From assembly GCF_002262935.1 (NCBI RefSeq), contig NZ_NPIA01000010.1, positions 1 to 64,000 of the forward strand: DNA of 64,000 bases, given 5' to 3'. A model generated the notes under the pieces. It saw only the letters and a list, made by a program, of their open reading frames with translations. It was not told the origin of the DNA and ran no database searches. The stretch comes from Lottiidibacillus patelloidae (GTDB taxonomy: Bacteria; Bacillota; Bacilli; Bacillales; SA5d-4). The position numbers and the translations under genes were made by a program. Shown here in pieces: positions 46,332 to 54,685 of this stretch (position 1 is the first letter of the stretch; each line of letters begins with the position of its first letter).

Positions 46332-46721
46332 GTGGCTCGTAAAACTAATACACGCAAACGCCGCGTGAAAAAGAATGTAGAAGCTGGTATTGCACATATT
46401 CGCTCTACTTTCAACAACACACTTGTTACAATTACAGACGTACATGGTAATGCAATTTCTTGGTCAAGTGCTGGTGCTTTAGGCTTCAGAGGTTCTCGTA
46501 AGTCTACACCATTCGCTGCACAAATGGCTGCAGAAACAACTGCAAAGATTGCTATGGAAAATGGTATGAAAACAATTGAAGTTTCTGTAAAAGGCCCTGG
46601 TGCTGGACGTGAAGCAGCAATTCGTGCTTTACAAGCAGCAGGACTAGAAGTTACAGCAATTCGTGATGTAACACCAGTTCCTCATAATGGATGCCGTCCG
46701 CCGAAACGTCGTCGCGTATAA
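46332..46721 (+). CDS. rpsK: 30S ribosomal protein S11
   Basis: A 129-aa platform protein. The start is GTG after AAAGGAGG. The conserved [20 protein letters not shown] and C-terminal [16 protein letters not shown] are present. Confidence 0.98.
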   Translation: MARKTNTRKRRVKKNVEAGIAHIRSTFNNTLVTITDVHGNAISWSSAGALGFRGSRKSTPFAAQMAAETTAKIAMENGMKTIEVSVKGPGAGREAAIRALQAAGLEVTAIRDVTPVPHNGCRPPKRRRV

Positions 46722-46752
46722 TCTCTCAGAGTGGAAAAAAACGGTATAAAAT

Positions 46753-46781
46753 TTGTTATCATGTCTATAATGGGATATGAT
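46753..46781 (+). promoter_or_regulatory. Possible internal promoter of rpoA-rplQ
   Basis: TTGTTA (46753-46758), 17 bp, TATGAT (46776-46781). The 183-bp gap between rpsK and rpoA is the longest inside the cluster, and also contains two hairpins. Confidence 0.45.
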
Positions 46782-46851
46782 ATAGTTCGTTTATTTGTAC
46801 CCAATTATATGAACCACTAAAATAAGGTCTTAGGTACCTTATGGGGAATAT

Positions 46852-46872
46852 CGGTTAGTATGGTACTAGCCG
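46852..46872 (+). other. Hairpin in the rpoA leader
   Basis: CGGTTAGTA and TACTAGCCG form a 9-bp stem (one T-G pair) with a 3-nt loop. A smaller hairpin, TAAGGT with ACCTTA (46823-46841), lies just upstream. No T-run follows. Confidence 0.6.
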
Positions 46873-46904
46873 TTGTCTCGACGTTTTGAAGGAGGGTTTG
46901 TTCA

Positions 46905-47849
46905 ATGATAGAAATCGAAAAGCCGAAGATTGAAACAGTTGAAATAAGTGAAGATCGCACTTATGGGAAATTCGTTGTTGAACCACTTGAGCGTGGTTAT
47001 GGAACTTCTTTAGGAAACTCACTTCGTCGTATTTTATTATCATCTTTACCTGGTGCTGCAGTTACTGCTGTTCAAATTGAAGGAGTACTGCATGAATTTT
47101 CTACAATTGAAGGTGTCTCTGAAGACGTAACTTCAATGATTCTTAACTTGAAAAAGTTAGCAATGAAAATTTACTCAGATGAAGAAAAGACATTAGAAAT
47201 TGACGTTAGTGAAGAAGGTGTTGTTACTGCTGCTGACATCAACCATGATAGTGATGTAGAAATTTTAAATCCAGAATTACACATTGCTACATTGGCAAAA
47301 GGTGCTACTCTAAGAATGCGTTTAACTGCTAAGCGCGGTAGAGGATACAAGCCTTCTGATGACAACAAGCATGATGACCAGCCAATTGGCGTTATTCCTA
47401 TTGATTCTATTTTCACACCAATTTCTCGTGTGACTTATCAAGTTGAAAATACTCGTGTTGGTCAAGTCTCAAATTATGATAAACTCACCCTCGATGTATG
47501 GACAGACGGAAGCATTTCACCAGAGGAAGCAGTTTCATTAGCAGCAAAGATTATTACAGAACATTTAAATATTTTTGTTGGCTTAACTGATGAAGCACAA
47601 AATGCTGAAATTATGGTTGAAAAAGAAGAAGATCAAAAAGAAAAAGTGTTAGAAATGACAATTGAAGAACTTGATCTTTCCGTACGTTCTTATAACTGTT
47701 TAAAACGTGCTGGATTAAATACCGTTCAAGAGCTTGCTCAAAAAACGGAAGAAGATATGATGAAGGTACGCAACTTAGGACGTAAATCCTTAGAAGAAGT
47801 TAAAGTTAAGCTTGAAGAATTAAACTTATCGTTACGTAAAGAAGATTAA
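46905..47849 (+). CDS. rpoA: DNA-directed RNA polymerase subunit alpha
   Basis: A 314-aa protein with an N-terminal dimerisation domain ([20 protein letters not shown], about 26-45) and a C-terminal DNA- and activator-binding domain after an acidic linker ([20 protein letters not shown], about 249-268). AAGGAGGG precedes the ATG. Confidence 0.98.
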   Translation: MIEIEKPKIETVEISEDRTYGKFVVEPLERGYGTSLGNSLRRILLSSLPGAAVTAVQIEGVLHEFSTIEGVSEDVTSMILNLKKLAMKIYSDEEKTLEIDVSEEGVVTAADINHDSDVEILNPELHIATLAKGATLRMRLTAKRGRGYKPSDDNKHDDQPIGVIPIDSIFTPISRVTYQVENTRVGQVSNYDKLTLDVWTDGSISPEEAVSLAAKIITEHLNIFVGLTDEAQNAEIMVEKEEDQKEKVLEMTIEELDLSVRSYNCLKRAGLNTVQELAQKTEEDMMKVRNLGRKSLEEVKVKLEELNLSLRKED

Positions 47850-47899
47850 TTCCTCTATAACTTTCAAAAAATAATTTACTTAAAAGGAGGGAAATGTTC

Positions 47900-48262
47900 A
47901 TGGGTTACGCTAAATTAGGCCGTACGAGTGCTATCCGTAAAGCTATGCTTCGTGATTTAGTTTCTGATTTGTTCATCAACGAGCGCATCGAAACTACTGA
48001 AGCTAGAGCGAAAGAAGTTCGTCGTATCGCTGAAAAAATGATTACATTAGGTAAGCGTGGAGATTTACACGCACGTCGTCAAGCTGCATCTTACATTCGT
48101 AATGAAGTATCAAATGAAGAAACTGGTGAGCGCACACTTGCTAAGTTATTCGACGATATCGCTCCTCGTTATGAAGAGCGTCAAGGCGGATACACACGCA
48201 TTTTAAAAGTTGGTCCTCGTCGCGGAGACGGTGCACCAATGGTAATCATCGAACTTGTTTAA
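47900..48262 (+). CDS. rplQ: 50S ribosomal protein L17
   Basis: A 120-aa protein of the short bacterial type, starting [20 protein letters not shown]. The ATG at 47900 lies 9 bases after AAGGAGGG; the ATG at 47894 is too close. It ends the alpha operon before a terminator. Confidence 0.97.
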   Translation: MGYAKLGRTSAIRKAMLRDLVSDLFINERIETTEARAKEVRRIAEKMITLGKRGDLHARRQAASYIRNEVSNEETGERTLAKLFDDIAPRYEERQGGYTRILKVGPRRGDGAPMVIIELV

Positions 48263-48276
48263 TTAAGTACTTGCGA

Positions 48277-48327
48277 AAAGGGCGGGACAGCATCGACGAG
48301 ATCTGCTTCTGTGCCCTTTTTTTATTA
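48277..48327 (+). terminator. Terminator of the S10-spc-alpha cluster
   Basis: AAAAGGGC and ACAG in the 5' arm pair with CTGT and GCCCTTTT in the 3' arm around a long loop, followed by a T-run. No clear promoter is seen between it and ecfA1, 40 bases on, so partial read-through may feed the ECF genes. Confidence 0.8.
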
Positions 48328-48367
48328 TTTCCTGGTGAATAAATAAAGGAAGGGTAAGAAAAAACAT

Positions 48368-49189
48368 ATGCATTTAGACACATGTATTTCTTTATCAGAT
48401 GTATTTTTTCGTCACAATGATGGCCAAGAATGGACGTTAGAAAATATTAACTTAACAATTAAAGAAGGCGAGTGGGTTTCCGTTATTGGACCGAATGGCT
48501 CAGGGAAATCTACTTTCGCCAAATTGTTAAATGGCTTATATCTTCCTAGTGAAGGTATAGTGAATGTAATTGGACTTTCTACAGCAAATGAAGCTAACTT
48601 AATAAACATTCGCAGAGAAGTAGGAATGGTATTTCAAAATCCAGATAACCAGTTTATTGGGGCAACAGTGGAAGATGACGTTGCATTTGGATTAGAAAAT
48701 GCAGGTATTTCACGGGAAATGATGTTAAAAAAGGTTAATGAGAGCTTAACAAAAGTCGATATGTTACCATTTAAAGAGATTGAGCCACATCGGTTATCCG
48801 GTGGGCAAAAGCAACGAGTAGCAATAGCTGGTATTATCGCATTATCACCTAAGATCATTATTTTTGATGAAGCTTCATCAATGCTTGATCCGAAGGGGAG
48901 AATACAGTTAATCTCATTAATGCAAGACTTACATCGTGAAGGCATTACTATTATTTCTATAACACATGATGTGAATGAATTGCTTTTTGCTGAAAGAATT
49001 ATTCAATTTAAGGATGGGAATATTGTCTTTGATGGTAGCCCAACCAAACTTTTTCTAACCGAAAATAATTATCTCGATGCTCCTTTTACTGTTCAATTGA
49101 AACAGTTATTAAAAAGCAGGGGGATTCCGCTAAGAGAACAACACCTAACTCATGAGGAATTGATTGATGATTTATGCAAATTAATATAA
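48368..49189 (+). CDS. ecfA1: ECF transporter ATP-binding subunit EcfA1
   Basis: One of two ATPases energising the energy-coupling-factor module that serves vitamin and metal S components. The 273-aa protein has Walker A GPNGSGKST (about 44), the Q-loop, signature LSGGQKQRVAIAG (about 141) and Walker B IIIFDEASSMLD (about 160). The start ATG follows AAGGAAGGG. It overlaps ecfA2 by 16 bases. Confidence 0.96.
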   Translation: MHLDTCISLSDVFFRHNDGQEWTLENINLTIKEGEWVSVIGPNGSGKSTFAKLLNGLYLPSEGIVNVIGLSTANEANLINIRREVGMVFQNPDNQFIGATVEDDVAFGLENAGISREMMLKKVNESLTKVDMLPFKEIEPHRLSGGQKQRVAIAGIIALSPKIIIFDEASSMLDPKGRIQLISLMQDLHREGITIISITHDVNELLFAERIIQFKDGNIVFDGSPTKLFLTENNYLDAPFTVQLKQLLKSRGIPLREQHLTHEELIDDLCKLI

Positions 49190-50037
49190 ATAACATCTCA
49201 CATATCTATGAGCAAAATAGTCCTTTTGAAAGAAAGGCATTACATAATGTTTCTGTAAATATTGAAAAAGGTCAATATGTTGCAGTAGTTGGACAAACTG
49301 GTTCAGGAAAATCTACTTTAGTACAACATATAAACGGTTTACTACTTCCTAGCGAAGGTTCAATTCAAGTAGGCGACTTTATACTTACTTCTAAAACGAA
49401 AAAAAGAAAGTTAAAGCCTTTACGTGAAAAGGTAGGTTATGTGTTTCAAAATCCTGAACAACAACTTTTTGAAGAAACAGTAGAAAAAGAAGTGTTATTT
49501 GGGTTACTTAATTTTGGCTACACAATGAATCTTGCAAAAAAACGTGCGCACGAAGCACTTGCACTTGTAGGAATAAAAAAAGAGTTTTTTCAAGTTTCGC
49601 CGTTCCACTTAAGCGGTGGTCAGATGAGAAGGGTAGCTATAGCATCTATTTTGGCGCTTAAACCAGAAGTGTTAATATTAGACGAACCTACCGCAGGTCT
49701 CGATAGTACTGGACGAAAAGAAGTTATGGAATTGTTTGCGAAACTAAATAAAGAAAAGCAAACAACGATTATTTTAGTTACGCATCAAATGGAAGATGTC
49801 GCAAAATTTGCTGAGAAAGTTTTCGTGATGCAAGATGGAAAGTTAATTGCAGCAGAATCTCCGCAAAATCTTTTCTATAATGATAAGTTTATTGCTAATG
49901 CTCATTTAGATATACCTGAAACAATTTCATTTATGAAAAAATTTGATGAGCGTACAAATAGAAAAATGCAGTTTAAAGGATTAACAATTGAAGAAGCTGC
50001 AAACTATATTCAACGTGTTTCTTTAAATAAGGAGTAA
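49174..50037 (+). CDS. ecfA2: ECF transporter ATP-binding subunit EcfA2
   Basis: The partner ATPase, 287 aa, with Walker A GQTGSGKST (about 41), signature LSGGQMRRVAIAS (about 146) and Walker B VLILDEPTAGLD (about 165). It overlaps ecfA1 and precedes ecfT by 4 bases, forming the general EcfA1A2T module. No substrate-binding S component gene is in this window. Confidence 0.96.
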   Translation: MQININNISHIYEQNSPFERKALHNVSVNIEKGQYVAVVGQTGSGKSTLVQHINGLLLPSEGSIQVGDFILTSKTKKRKLKPLREKVGYVFQNPEQQLFEETVEKEVLFGLLNFGYTMNLAKKRAHEALALVGIKKEFFQVSPFHLSGGQMRRVAIASILALKPEVLILDEPTAGLDSTGRKEVMELFAKLNKEKQTTIILVTHQMEDVAKFAEKVFVMQDGKLIAAESPQNLFYNDKFIANAHLDIPETISFMKKFDERTNRKMQFKGLTIEEAANYIQRVSLNKE

Positions 50038-50041
50038 CAAC

Positions 50042-50836
50042 ATGAATGTAATCATAGGGCAATATGTACCTGGAAAATCGGTCATTCACAAACTAGATGC
50101 TCGTTCTAAAGTTATTTTTACATTTGTCTTTGTTTTTATTGTTTTTTTAGCCAACAATTTTATTACAAACATATTATTATCTTTATTTATCCTCTTCACA
50201 GTATTTCTTACTCGCATTAATCTCTCATATATATTTCGTGGCATTTTGCCTATTATTCTCATTAGCTTAATTACATTTATCATCCATATATTTTCGACTG
50301 AAGAAGGAAAGGTAATCGCATCATTTATGCATTACAATATCCATGAACAAAGTTTATATAACGGTATTATAGTAGCACTACGCTTACTATATATTTTTAC
50401 GATGGCATCACTGTTAACATTGACGAGTACGCCACTAGAGATTACAGATGGGATTGAAAGGTTATTAAAGCCTTTAAAAAGGTTTAACCTACCTGTGCAT
50501 GAACTTGCTTTAATGATGGCAATTTCACTTCGTTTCATCCCAACAATGATAAAAGAAACCGAACGGATCATAAAAGCACAATCTGCTAGAGGAGCATCTT
50601 TTACTTCTGGTTCAATGAAAGACAGATTTAATGCGTTAATACCTTTATTTATTCCACTATTTATCGGTGCATTTAAAAGAGCAGATGATTTAGCTATAGC
50701 AATGGAAGCAAGAGGGTATAATGGTAGTGGTGGAAGAACAAAATATAGGACGTCGCTGTGGACGCTTGCGGATAGCGCTGCGCTCATTATAACGGCCCTA
50801 CTAGCAATTGTATTAGCGATATTTAAAACTTACTAG
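50042..50836 (+). CDS. ecfT: ECF transporter transmembrane subunit EcfT
   Basis: The 264-aa membrane scaffold contacts the two ATPases through Ala-Arg-Gly motifs, visible as QSARGASF (about 180) and MEARGYNG (about 221). About five hydrophobic segments. TAAGGAGTAAC precedes the ATG. The module is shared by several S components encoded elsewhere. Confidence 0.95.
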   Translation: MNVIIGQYVPGKSVIHKLDARSKVIFTFVFVFIVFLANNFITNILLSLFILFTVFLTRINLSYIFRGILPIILISLITFIIHIFSTEEGKVIASFMHYNIHEQSLYNGIIVALRLLYIFTMASLLTLTSTPLEITDGIERLLKPLKRFNLPVHELALMMAISLRFIPTMIKETERIIKAQSARGASFTSGSMKDRFNALIPLFIPLFIGAFKRADDLAIAMEARGYNGSGGRTKYRTSLWTLADSAALIITALLAIVLAIFKTY

Positions 50837-50845
50837 GAGTCACAT

Positions 50846-51586
50846 ATGAGCAGAATAAGGATCACTATTAGTTATGATGGATCAGCATTTTCAGGATATC
50901 AAGTTCAACCAAATAAGCGAACTGTTCAATTAGAACTTGAAGATGCTTTAAGGAAAATGCACAAAGGCTACGATATAAAAGTAACGTCTTCTGGAAGAAC
51001 AGATGCAGGAGTCCATGCAATCGGTCAAGTATGTCATTTTGACTCGAATTTAATCCTTCCAATCGAAGCGTGGAAAAAAGCTCTAAATGCCCTATTACCT
51101 GATGATATTCACGTTAGCAATGCAGAAGACGTAGAGGACGAATTCCATGCCCGCTTTTCAACTACTGGCAAGGAATATCGCTATAAAATATTACTAAGTA
51201 AAGATCCGAATGTCTTTCAAAGAAAATATATGTATCATTACCCATACGAGCTTGATATAAAAAGGATGGAGGAAGCGGCTAATCTATTAGTGGGTACACA
51301 TGACTATTCTTCTTTTTGCGCAGCTAATACAGATGTTAAAGATAAAGTAAGAACAATTTATAGCATCCTAATTAGCAAGAAAGATAATGAGCTAACGATA
51401 TCTTTTAAAGGGAATGGATTTTTATATAATATGGTGCGAATCTTAGTTGGGACTCTTTTAGAGGTTGGTAATGGGAAAATAAAAGTTTCCGAGATGAAAG
51501 AAATAATTGAAGCGAAAAACAGAGCAAAAGCAGGTAGAACTGCGCCAGCACAAGGTTTATATTTATGGGAAGTTTTCTATTCGTAA
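50846..51586 (+). CDS. truA: tRNA pseudouridine(38-40) synthase TruA
   Basis: Converts uridines 38-40 in the tRNA anticodon stem-loop to pseudouridine. The 246-aa protein has the catalytic Asp in SGRTDAGVHAIGQ (about 50-62) and the NGFLYNMVRILVGTLLEVG segment. CTAGGAGTC precedes the ATG, 9 bases after ecfT. Confidence 0.97.
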   Translation: MSRIRITISYDGSAFSGYQVQPNKRTVQLELEDALRKMHKGYDIKVTSSGRTDAGVHAIGQVCHFDSNLILPIEAWKKALNALLPDDIHVSNAEDVEDEFHARFSTTGKEYRYKILLSKDPNVFQRKYMYHYPYELDIKRMEEAANLLVGTHDYSSFCAANTDVKDKVRTIYSILISKKDNELTISFKGNGFLYNMVRILVGTLLEVGNGKIKVSEMKEIIEAKNRAKAGRTAPAQGLYLWEVFYS

Positions 51587-51626
51587 AGAAAAAAATATAA
51601 CAACTTAGCCAGTGTATCATTTTCCC

Positions 51627-51655
51627 TTGACATTACCTATGCACTATTATATTAT
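51627..51655 (+). promoter_or_regulatory. Sigma-A promoter of rplM-rpsI
   Basis: TTGACA (51627-51632), 17 bp, TATTAT (51650-51655). The transcript start is expected about 100 bases before rplM, giving room for the leader. Confidence 0.8.
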
Positions 51656-51677
51656 ATGTTATGGTATTTCTTTAATT

Positions 51678-51765
51678 CACTTCTACCCCGGAAAGTGTTT
51701 TAATAAATAACAACAATTACGTAAAACGTATATAAAGTTTATTATTATTTGAGGAGGGAAACACA
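51678..51765 (+). promoter_or_regulatory. Probable L13 leader RNA
   Basis: The 5' UTR of rplM has a hairpin with arms CACTT (51678-51682) and AAGTG (51693-51697), and a second TACGT-AAA-ACGTA (51718-51730). An L13 autoregulatory leader at this position is known for Firmicutes; I matched position and general form, not the full consensus. Confidence 0.5.
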
Positions 51766-52203
51766 TTGCGTACAACATTCATGGCAAACGCTAGCACAGT
51801 TGATCGTAAATGGTATGTTATCGATGCAGAGGGCCAAACATTAGGTCGTTTAGCAAGTGAAGTAGCATCTGTTTTACGTGGTAAGCATAAACCAACATTC
51901 ACTCCACACGTTGACACTGGAGATCACGTGATCATCATCAACGCGGAGAAAATTCATTTAACAGGTAAAAAGTGGTCTGATAAAGTTTACTATCGCCACA
52001 GTGGACACCCAGGTGGATTAAAGCAACAAACTGCTCAAGAGTTACTTCAAAAGTTCCCAGAGCGTTTAATCGAATTAGCTGTTAAAGGGATGCTTCCAAA
52101 AGGTAGCCTAGGACGTCAAATGGCTAAAAAGTTAAATGTATACGTTGGTTCTGAACACAAGCATCAAGCACAAAACCCAGAAGTTTACACACTTCGTGGT
52201 TAA
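51766..52203 (+). CDS. rplM: 50S ribosomal protein L13
   Basis: An early-assembly protein, 145 aa. The TTG start gives [20 protein letters not shown], matching the Bacillus start; GAGGAGGG lies 7 bases upstream. The family signature ([20 protein letters not shown]) is present. Confidence 0.96.
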   Translation: MRTTFMANASTVDRKWYVIDAEGQTLGRLASEVASVLRGKHKPTFTPHVDTGDHVIIINAEKIHLTGKKWSDKVYYRHSGHPGGLKQQTAQELLQKFPERLIELAVKGMLPKGSLGRQMAKKLNVYVGSEHKHQAQNPEVYTLRG

Positions 52204-52222
52204 TTAAAAGGAGGTAATCGCT

Positions 52223-52618
52223 TTGGCTCAAGTACAATATTACGGCACAGGCCGTCGTAAAAGCTCTGTAGCTCGTGTACGTTTAGTACCTGGTGACGGA
52301 CGCTTCATTATTAACGGCGCTGACTTTAATGAATATTTTCCTAACTTACCAGCTTTAATGGAAATCGTTAAGCAACCATTAACTGAAACTGATACATTTG
52401 GTAAATACGACGTATTAGTAAACGTTGATGGTGGTGGATACACTGGTCAAGTTGGTGCAATCCGTCACGGAATTTCTCGTGCTTTATTAGAAGTTGATCC
52501 TGAATACCGCGCTTCATTAAAGCGTGCTGGATTCTTAACTCGTGACGCACGTATGAAAGAGCGTAAGAAATACGGTCTTAAAGGTGCACGTCGTGCTCCT
52601 CAGTTCTCAAAACGTTAA
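52223..52618 (+). CDS. rpsI: 30S ribosomal protein S9
   Basis: A 131-aa protein whose C-terminal tail (RRAPQFSKR) touches the P-site tRNA anticodon. The TTG start follows AAAAGGAGGT, giving [20 protein letters not shown]. It is paired with rplM and closed by a terminator; it marks the end of the conserved block. Confidence 0.97.
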   Translation: MAQVQYYGTGRRKSSVARVRLVPGDGRFIINGADFNEYFPNLPALMEIVKQPLTETDTFGKYDVLVNVDGGGYTGQVGAIRHGISRALLEVDPEYRASLKRAGFLTRDARMKERKKYGLKGARRAPQFSKR

Positions 52619-52633
52619 TCTATCGCTTATTCA

Positions 52634-52668
52634 AGACTCTCAACCTATATGGTTGGGGGTCTTTTTTT
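52634..52668 (+). terminator. rpsI intrinsic terminator
   Basis: AGACTCTCAACC pairs with GGTTGGGGGTCT (12 bp with T-G pairs) around a TATAT loop, followed by a T-run. Confidence 0.93.
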
Positions 52669-52728
52669 GCGTTTAATTAGTAAAAATGCATTTAGAGGAA
52701 TCTAATTAATCCAGCTATCCTTATATAT

Positions 52729-52756
52729 TATTAAATATTAAATGATATATTTAATA
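52729..52756 (+). repeat. AT-only inverted repeat upstream of tag
   Basis: TATTAAATAT (52729-52738) and ATATTTAATA (52747-52756) form a perfect 10-bp inverted repeat 3 to 4 bases before the ribosome-binding site of tag. It may be an operator or a weak mRNA hairpin. Being wholly A and T it could also arise by composition. Confidence 0.5.
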
Positions 52757-52772
52757 GATAGGAGAGTGACTT

Positions 52773-53330
52773 ATGAAACGATGTGAGTGGTCAACTAGCG
52801 AAGAAATATATGTGAAATACCATGACGAGGAATGGGGAGTGCCTGTTTATGATGATCGGCTTCTTTTCGAAATGTTAACATTAGAAGGGGCACAGGCAGG
52901 GCTAAGCTGGATAACTATTTTGAAAAAAAGAGAAAATTATAAAGCGGCATTTGATAATTTTGACGTAAAAAAGATAGCTAACTATGACGAAGAAAAGGTA
53001 CAAAGCTTGTTAGAAAATAAGGGTATTGTTAGAAACAAGCTTAAAATAAATTCTACTATTACGAATGCGAAAGCTTTTATCGAAATTCAAAAAGAGTTTG
53101 GATCATTTAGTAAGTTTCTTTGGGAGTATGTAAATAATCAACCAATAATAAATAACTGGACAACTATAAACGAATTACCAGCTAAAACAGACCTAAGTGA
53201 TAAGCTAAGTAAAGATTTAAAGAAACGTGGATTTAAGTTCGTAGGTAGTACAATTATTTATGCTTATTTGCAAGGTGTCGGTTTAGTGAATGACCATATC
53301 GATTCTTGCTTTAGAAAAAGTGAGAGTTGA
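52773..53330 (+). CDS. tag: DNA-3-methyladenine glycosylase I
   Basis: Excises 3-methyladenine from alkylated DNA. The 185-aa protein starts MKRCEWSTSEEIYVKYHDEE; Cys4, His17 and the late His-Cys pair in DHIDSCF (about 175-181) fit the zinc site of Tag. The WGVP and LEGAQAGLSWITIL motifs are typical. GATAGGAGAGTG precedes the ATG. It stands alone between terminators, probably in its own transcript. Confidence 0.95.
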   Translation: MKRCEWSTSEEIYVKYHDEEWGVPVYDDRLLFEMLTLEGAQAGLSWITILKKRENYKAAFDNFDVKKIANYDEEKVQSLLENKGIVRNKLKINSTITNAKAFIEIQKEFGSFSKFLWEYVNNQPIINNWTTINELPAKTDLSDKLSKDLKKRGFKFVGSTIIYAYLQGVGLVNDHIDSCFRKSES

Positions 53331-53349
53331 GAAAAAGGAAGATACTAAT

Positions 53350-53385
53350 AAAGACAGGTGAAAAAATATCACCTGTCTTTATTTT
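53350..53385. terminator. Bidirectional terminator between tag and the HxlR gene
   Basis: AAAGACAGGTGA pairs with TCACCTGTCTTT (12 bp perfect) around a 7-nt loop. T-rich stretches follow on both strands, so it can end tag from the left and the convergent HxlR gene from the right. Confidence 0.85.
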
Positions 53386-53413
53386 AAATTAATAGTAATA
53401 GGGCTGGTTAGTC

Positions 53414-53725
53414 CTATTTACTAGTTTCTACCCATTGATCAGACCACTTTTGTAATTCAGTAAAAATAGGCTCTAACTGACGACCTTTTTCTGTTAATGA
53501 ATATTCTACCCGTACAGGAACTTCGGGATAAATTTCTCGAGTTACAATTTCTTCGACTTCAAGTTCCTTTAATCGCTCTGATAATAGTCTTCCGCTAACT
53601 GGAAGAGCTGCATCGATTTCAGAGAAACGTTGTGGTCCTGATAAGAGTTGATAAATAATTAATCCAGTCCATCGCTTGCCTAGCAACTGCAAGGCCTTTT
53701 CAATCTTTGGTCAAAGGTTTTGCAT
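53414..53725 (-). CDS. HxlR-family (YodB/CatR-like) redox regulator with in-frame UGA at the sensor-cysteine codon
   Basis: A winged-helix HxlR repressor. GAGGTG lies 6 bases before the ATG at 53725. The reading is M-Q-N-L, then TGA (53713-53711), then PKIEKALQLLGKRWTG. It aligns with the Bacillus YodB N-terminus, where MCPK holds the redox-sensing cysteine, so the stop replaces that Cys. The remaining 98 codons are intact and normal (RFSEID, LSERLKELE, VEYSLTEKGR). A TTG at 53692 could give a shorter protein but has a poor ribosome-binding site. Readings: selenocysteine, nonsense mutation, or sequence error. Divergent from a dioxygenase-DoxX-CDGSH set it probably controls. Confidence 0.85.
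53678..53695 (-). promoter_or_regulatory. Candidate bacterial SECIS-like hairpin downstream of the UGA
   Basis: On the minus strand, 15 nt after the UGA, GCCUUGC pairs with GCUAGGC (six pairs plus one U-U mismatch) around the tetraloop AGUU. The loop G and U lie 24 and 25 nt after the UGA. Bacterial SECIS elements have a stem-loop with G early in the loop at a similar distance, and the E. coli fdhF element shares UUGCAG and a bulged U in the stem. Chance occurrence cannot be excluded. Confidence 0.3.
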
Positions 53726-53797
53726 ACGAATCACCTCACTAGCTATATTATACAACTTGTTATAACTAATTGGTATTTTACAATATAAAATTTGCGC

Positions 53798-53827
53798 TTG
53801 ACGCACCTATAATTATTATTATATACT
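53798..53827 (+). promoter_or_regulatory. Sigma-A promoter of the dioxygenase-doxX-CDGSH genes
   Basis: TTGACG (53798-53803), 18 bp, TATACT (53822-53827). An inverted repeat begins one base after the -10, where a repressor would block initiation. Confidence 0.7.
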
Positions 53828-53828
53828 A

Positions 53829-53845
53829 ACTTACGAAAAGTAAGT
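53829..53845 (+). promoter_or_regulatory. Candidate HxlR operator 1
   Basis: ACTTAC-GAAAA-GTAAGT is a perfect 6-5-6 inverted repeat directly after the promoter -10. A near copy (ASTTAC-N-AAAA-GTAAST pattern) stands before doxX. The size and symmetry suit a dimeric winged-helix repressor such as the divergent HxlR protein; the link is inferred. Confidence 0.6.
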
Positions 53846-53882
53846 GAAGTGATAATAAAAAATATAAAAGGAGGAATTTATA

Positions 53883-54647
53883 GTGCCATCTTTTTTCATT
53901 AGTCATGGGTCACCAACATTAGCAATTGAAAAGAATGAATATACTGACATTCTATCTAAAATCGGTTCATTGCATAATCCAAAGGCTATTGTTTTATTTA
54001 CAGCGCATTGGGAAAAGCGAGTTACGACAATTTCATTTAAAGAAGATAAATACGATACAATTCATGATTTTGGTGGTTTTTCAGAAGAGCTCCACAACGT
54101 AACATATCCTGCTAGTGGCTCGGTTGAAGTTGCAGCAAAAGTTGAGCGATTATTAAATGATCATAATATTGAATCGGACCAAGATGGAGTAAGGGGTCTT
54201 GACCATGGATCATGGGTTATTTTAAAGCATATGTATCCAGAAGTTAATATTCCTATCGTCCAAGTTTCCGTTAACCCTGATTTGTCTCCAAAAGAACAAT
54301 TTTCAATTGGCGCAGCGCTAAGAGAATTAGCAAATGAAAATATATTAGTAATTGGTAGTGGTGGGATTTCCCATAACTTAGGTTTAATTAAATGGGGGCA
54401 ATCATATCCAGAAAAATGGGCAACTGAATTCGATGAGTGGATTATTGAACAAGTGAGAGAAAGAAAGTATGAGCAATTATTTAATTACGATAAGTTAGCG
54501 CCACATGCACAACTTGCCGTACCGAGGGCAGAACATATCGTTCCACTTTTTATTGCTTTAGGTAGCGGTGATGTTAAAGAAAAACCGAAAGTCATGCATC
54601 ATAGCTATCAATATGCAACATTAAGTCATATTATTTTTCAGTTTTAA
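53883..54647 (+). CDS. LigB-type extradiol ring-cleavage dioxygenase (DODA/YgiD family)
   Basis: A 254-aa protein of the class III extradiol dioxygenase fold. Probable metal and catalytic histidines are in SHGSPT (about 8), TAHWE (about 41), GLDHGSW (about 108) and GSGGISHN (about 157). By family it opens catecholic rings with O2 and a divalent metal; the real substrate is unknown. The GTG start follows AAAGGAGGA by about 7 bases. It is divergent from the HxlR regulator, as catechol-stress genes are from CatR-like regulators in Bacillus. Confidence 0.88.
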   Translation: MPSFFISHGSPTLAIEKNEYTDILSKIGSLHNPKAIVLFTAHWEKRVTTISFKEDKYDTIHDFGGFSEELHNVTYPASGSVEVAAKVERLLNDHNIESDQDGVRGLDHGSWVILKHMYPEVNIPIVQVSVNPDLSPKEQFSIGAALRELANENILVIGSGGISHNLGLIKWGQSYPEKWATEFDEWIIEQVRERKYEQLFNYDKLAPHAQLAVPRAEHIVPLFIALGSGDVKEKPKVMHHSYQYATLSHIIFQF

Positions 54648-54685
54648 ATATAGCTACTAGTAGTAGGTATATTTTTTTAACTAAA

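Noticed and set aside
53414-53692. HxlR gene annotated only from the internal TTG
   Set aside because: It would drop the conserved N-terminal segment, has only a weak AAAGG nearby, and ignores the well-placed ribosome-binding site and ATG upstream of the UGA.
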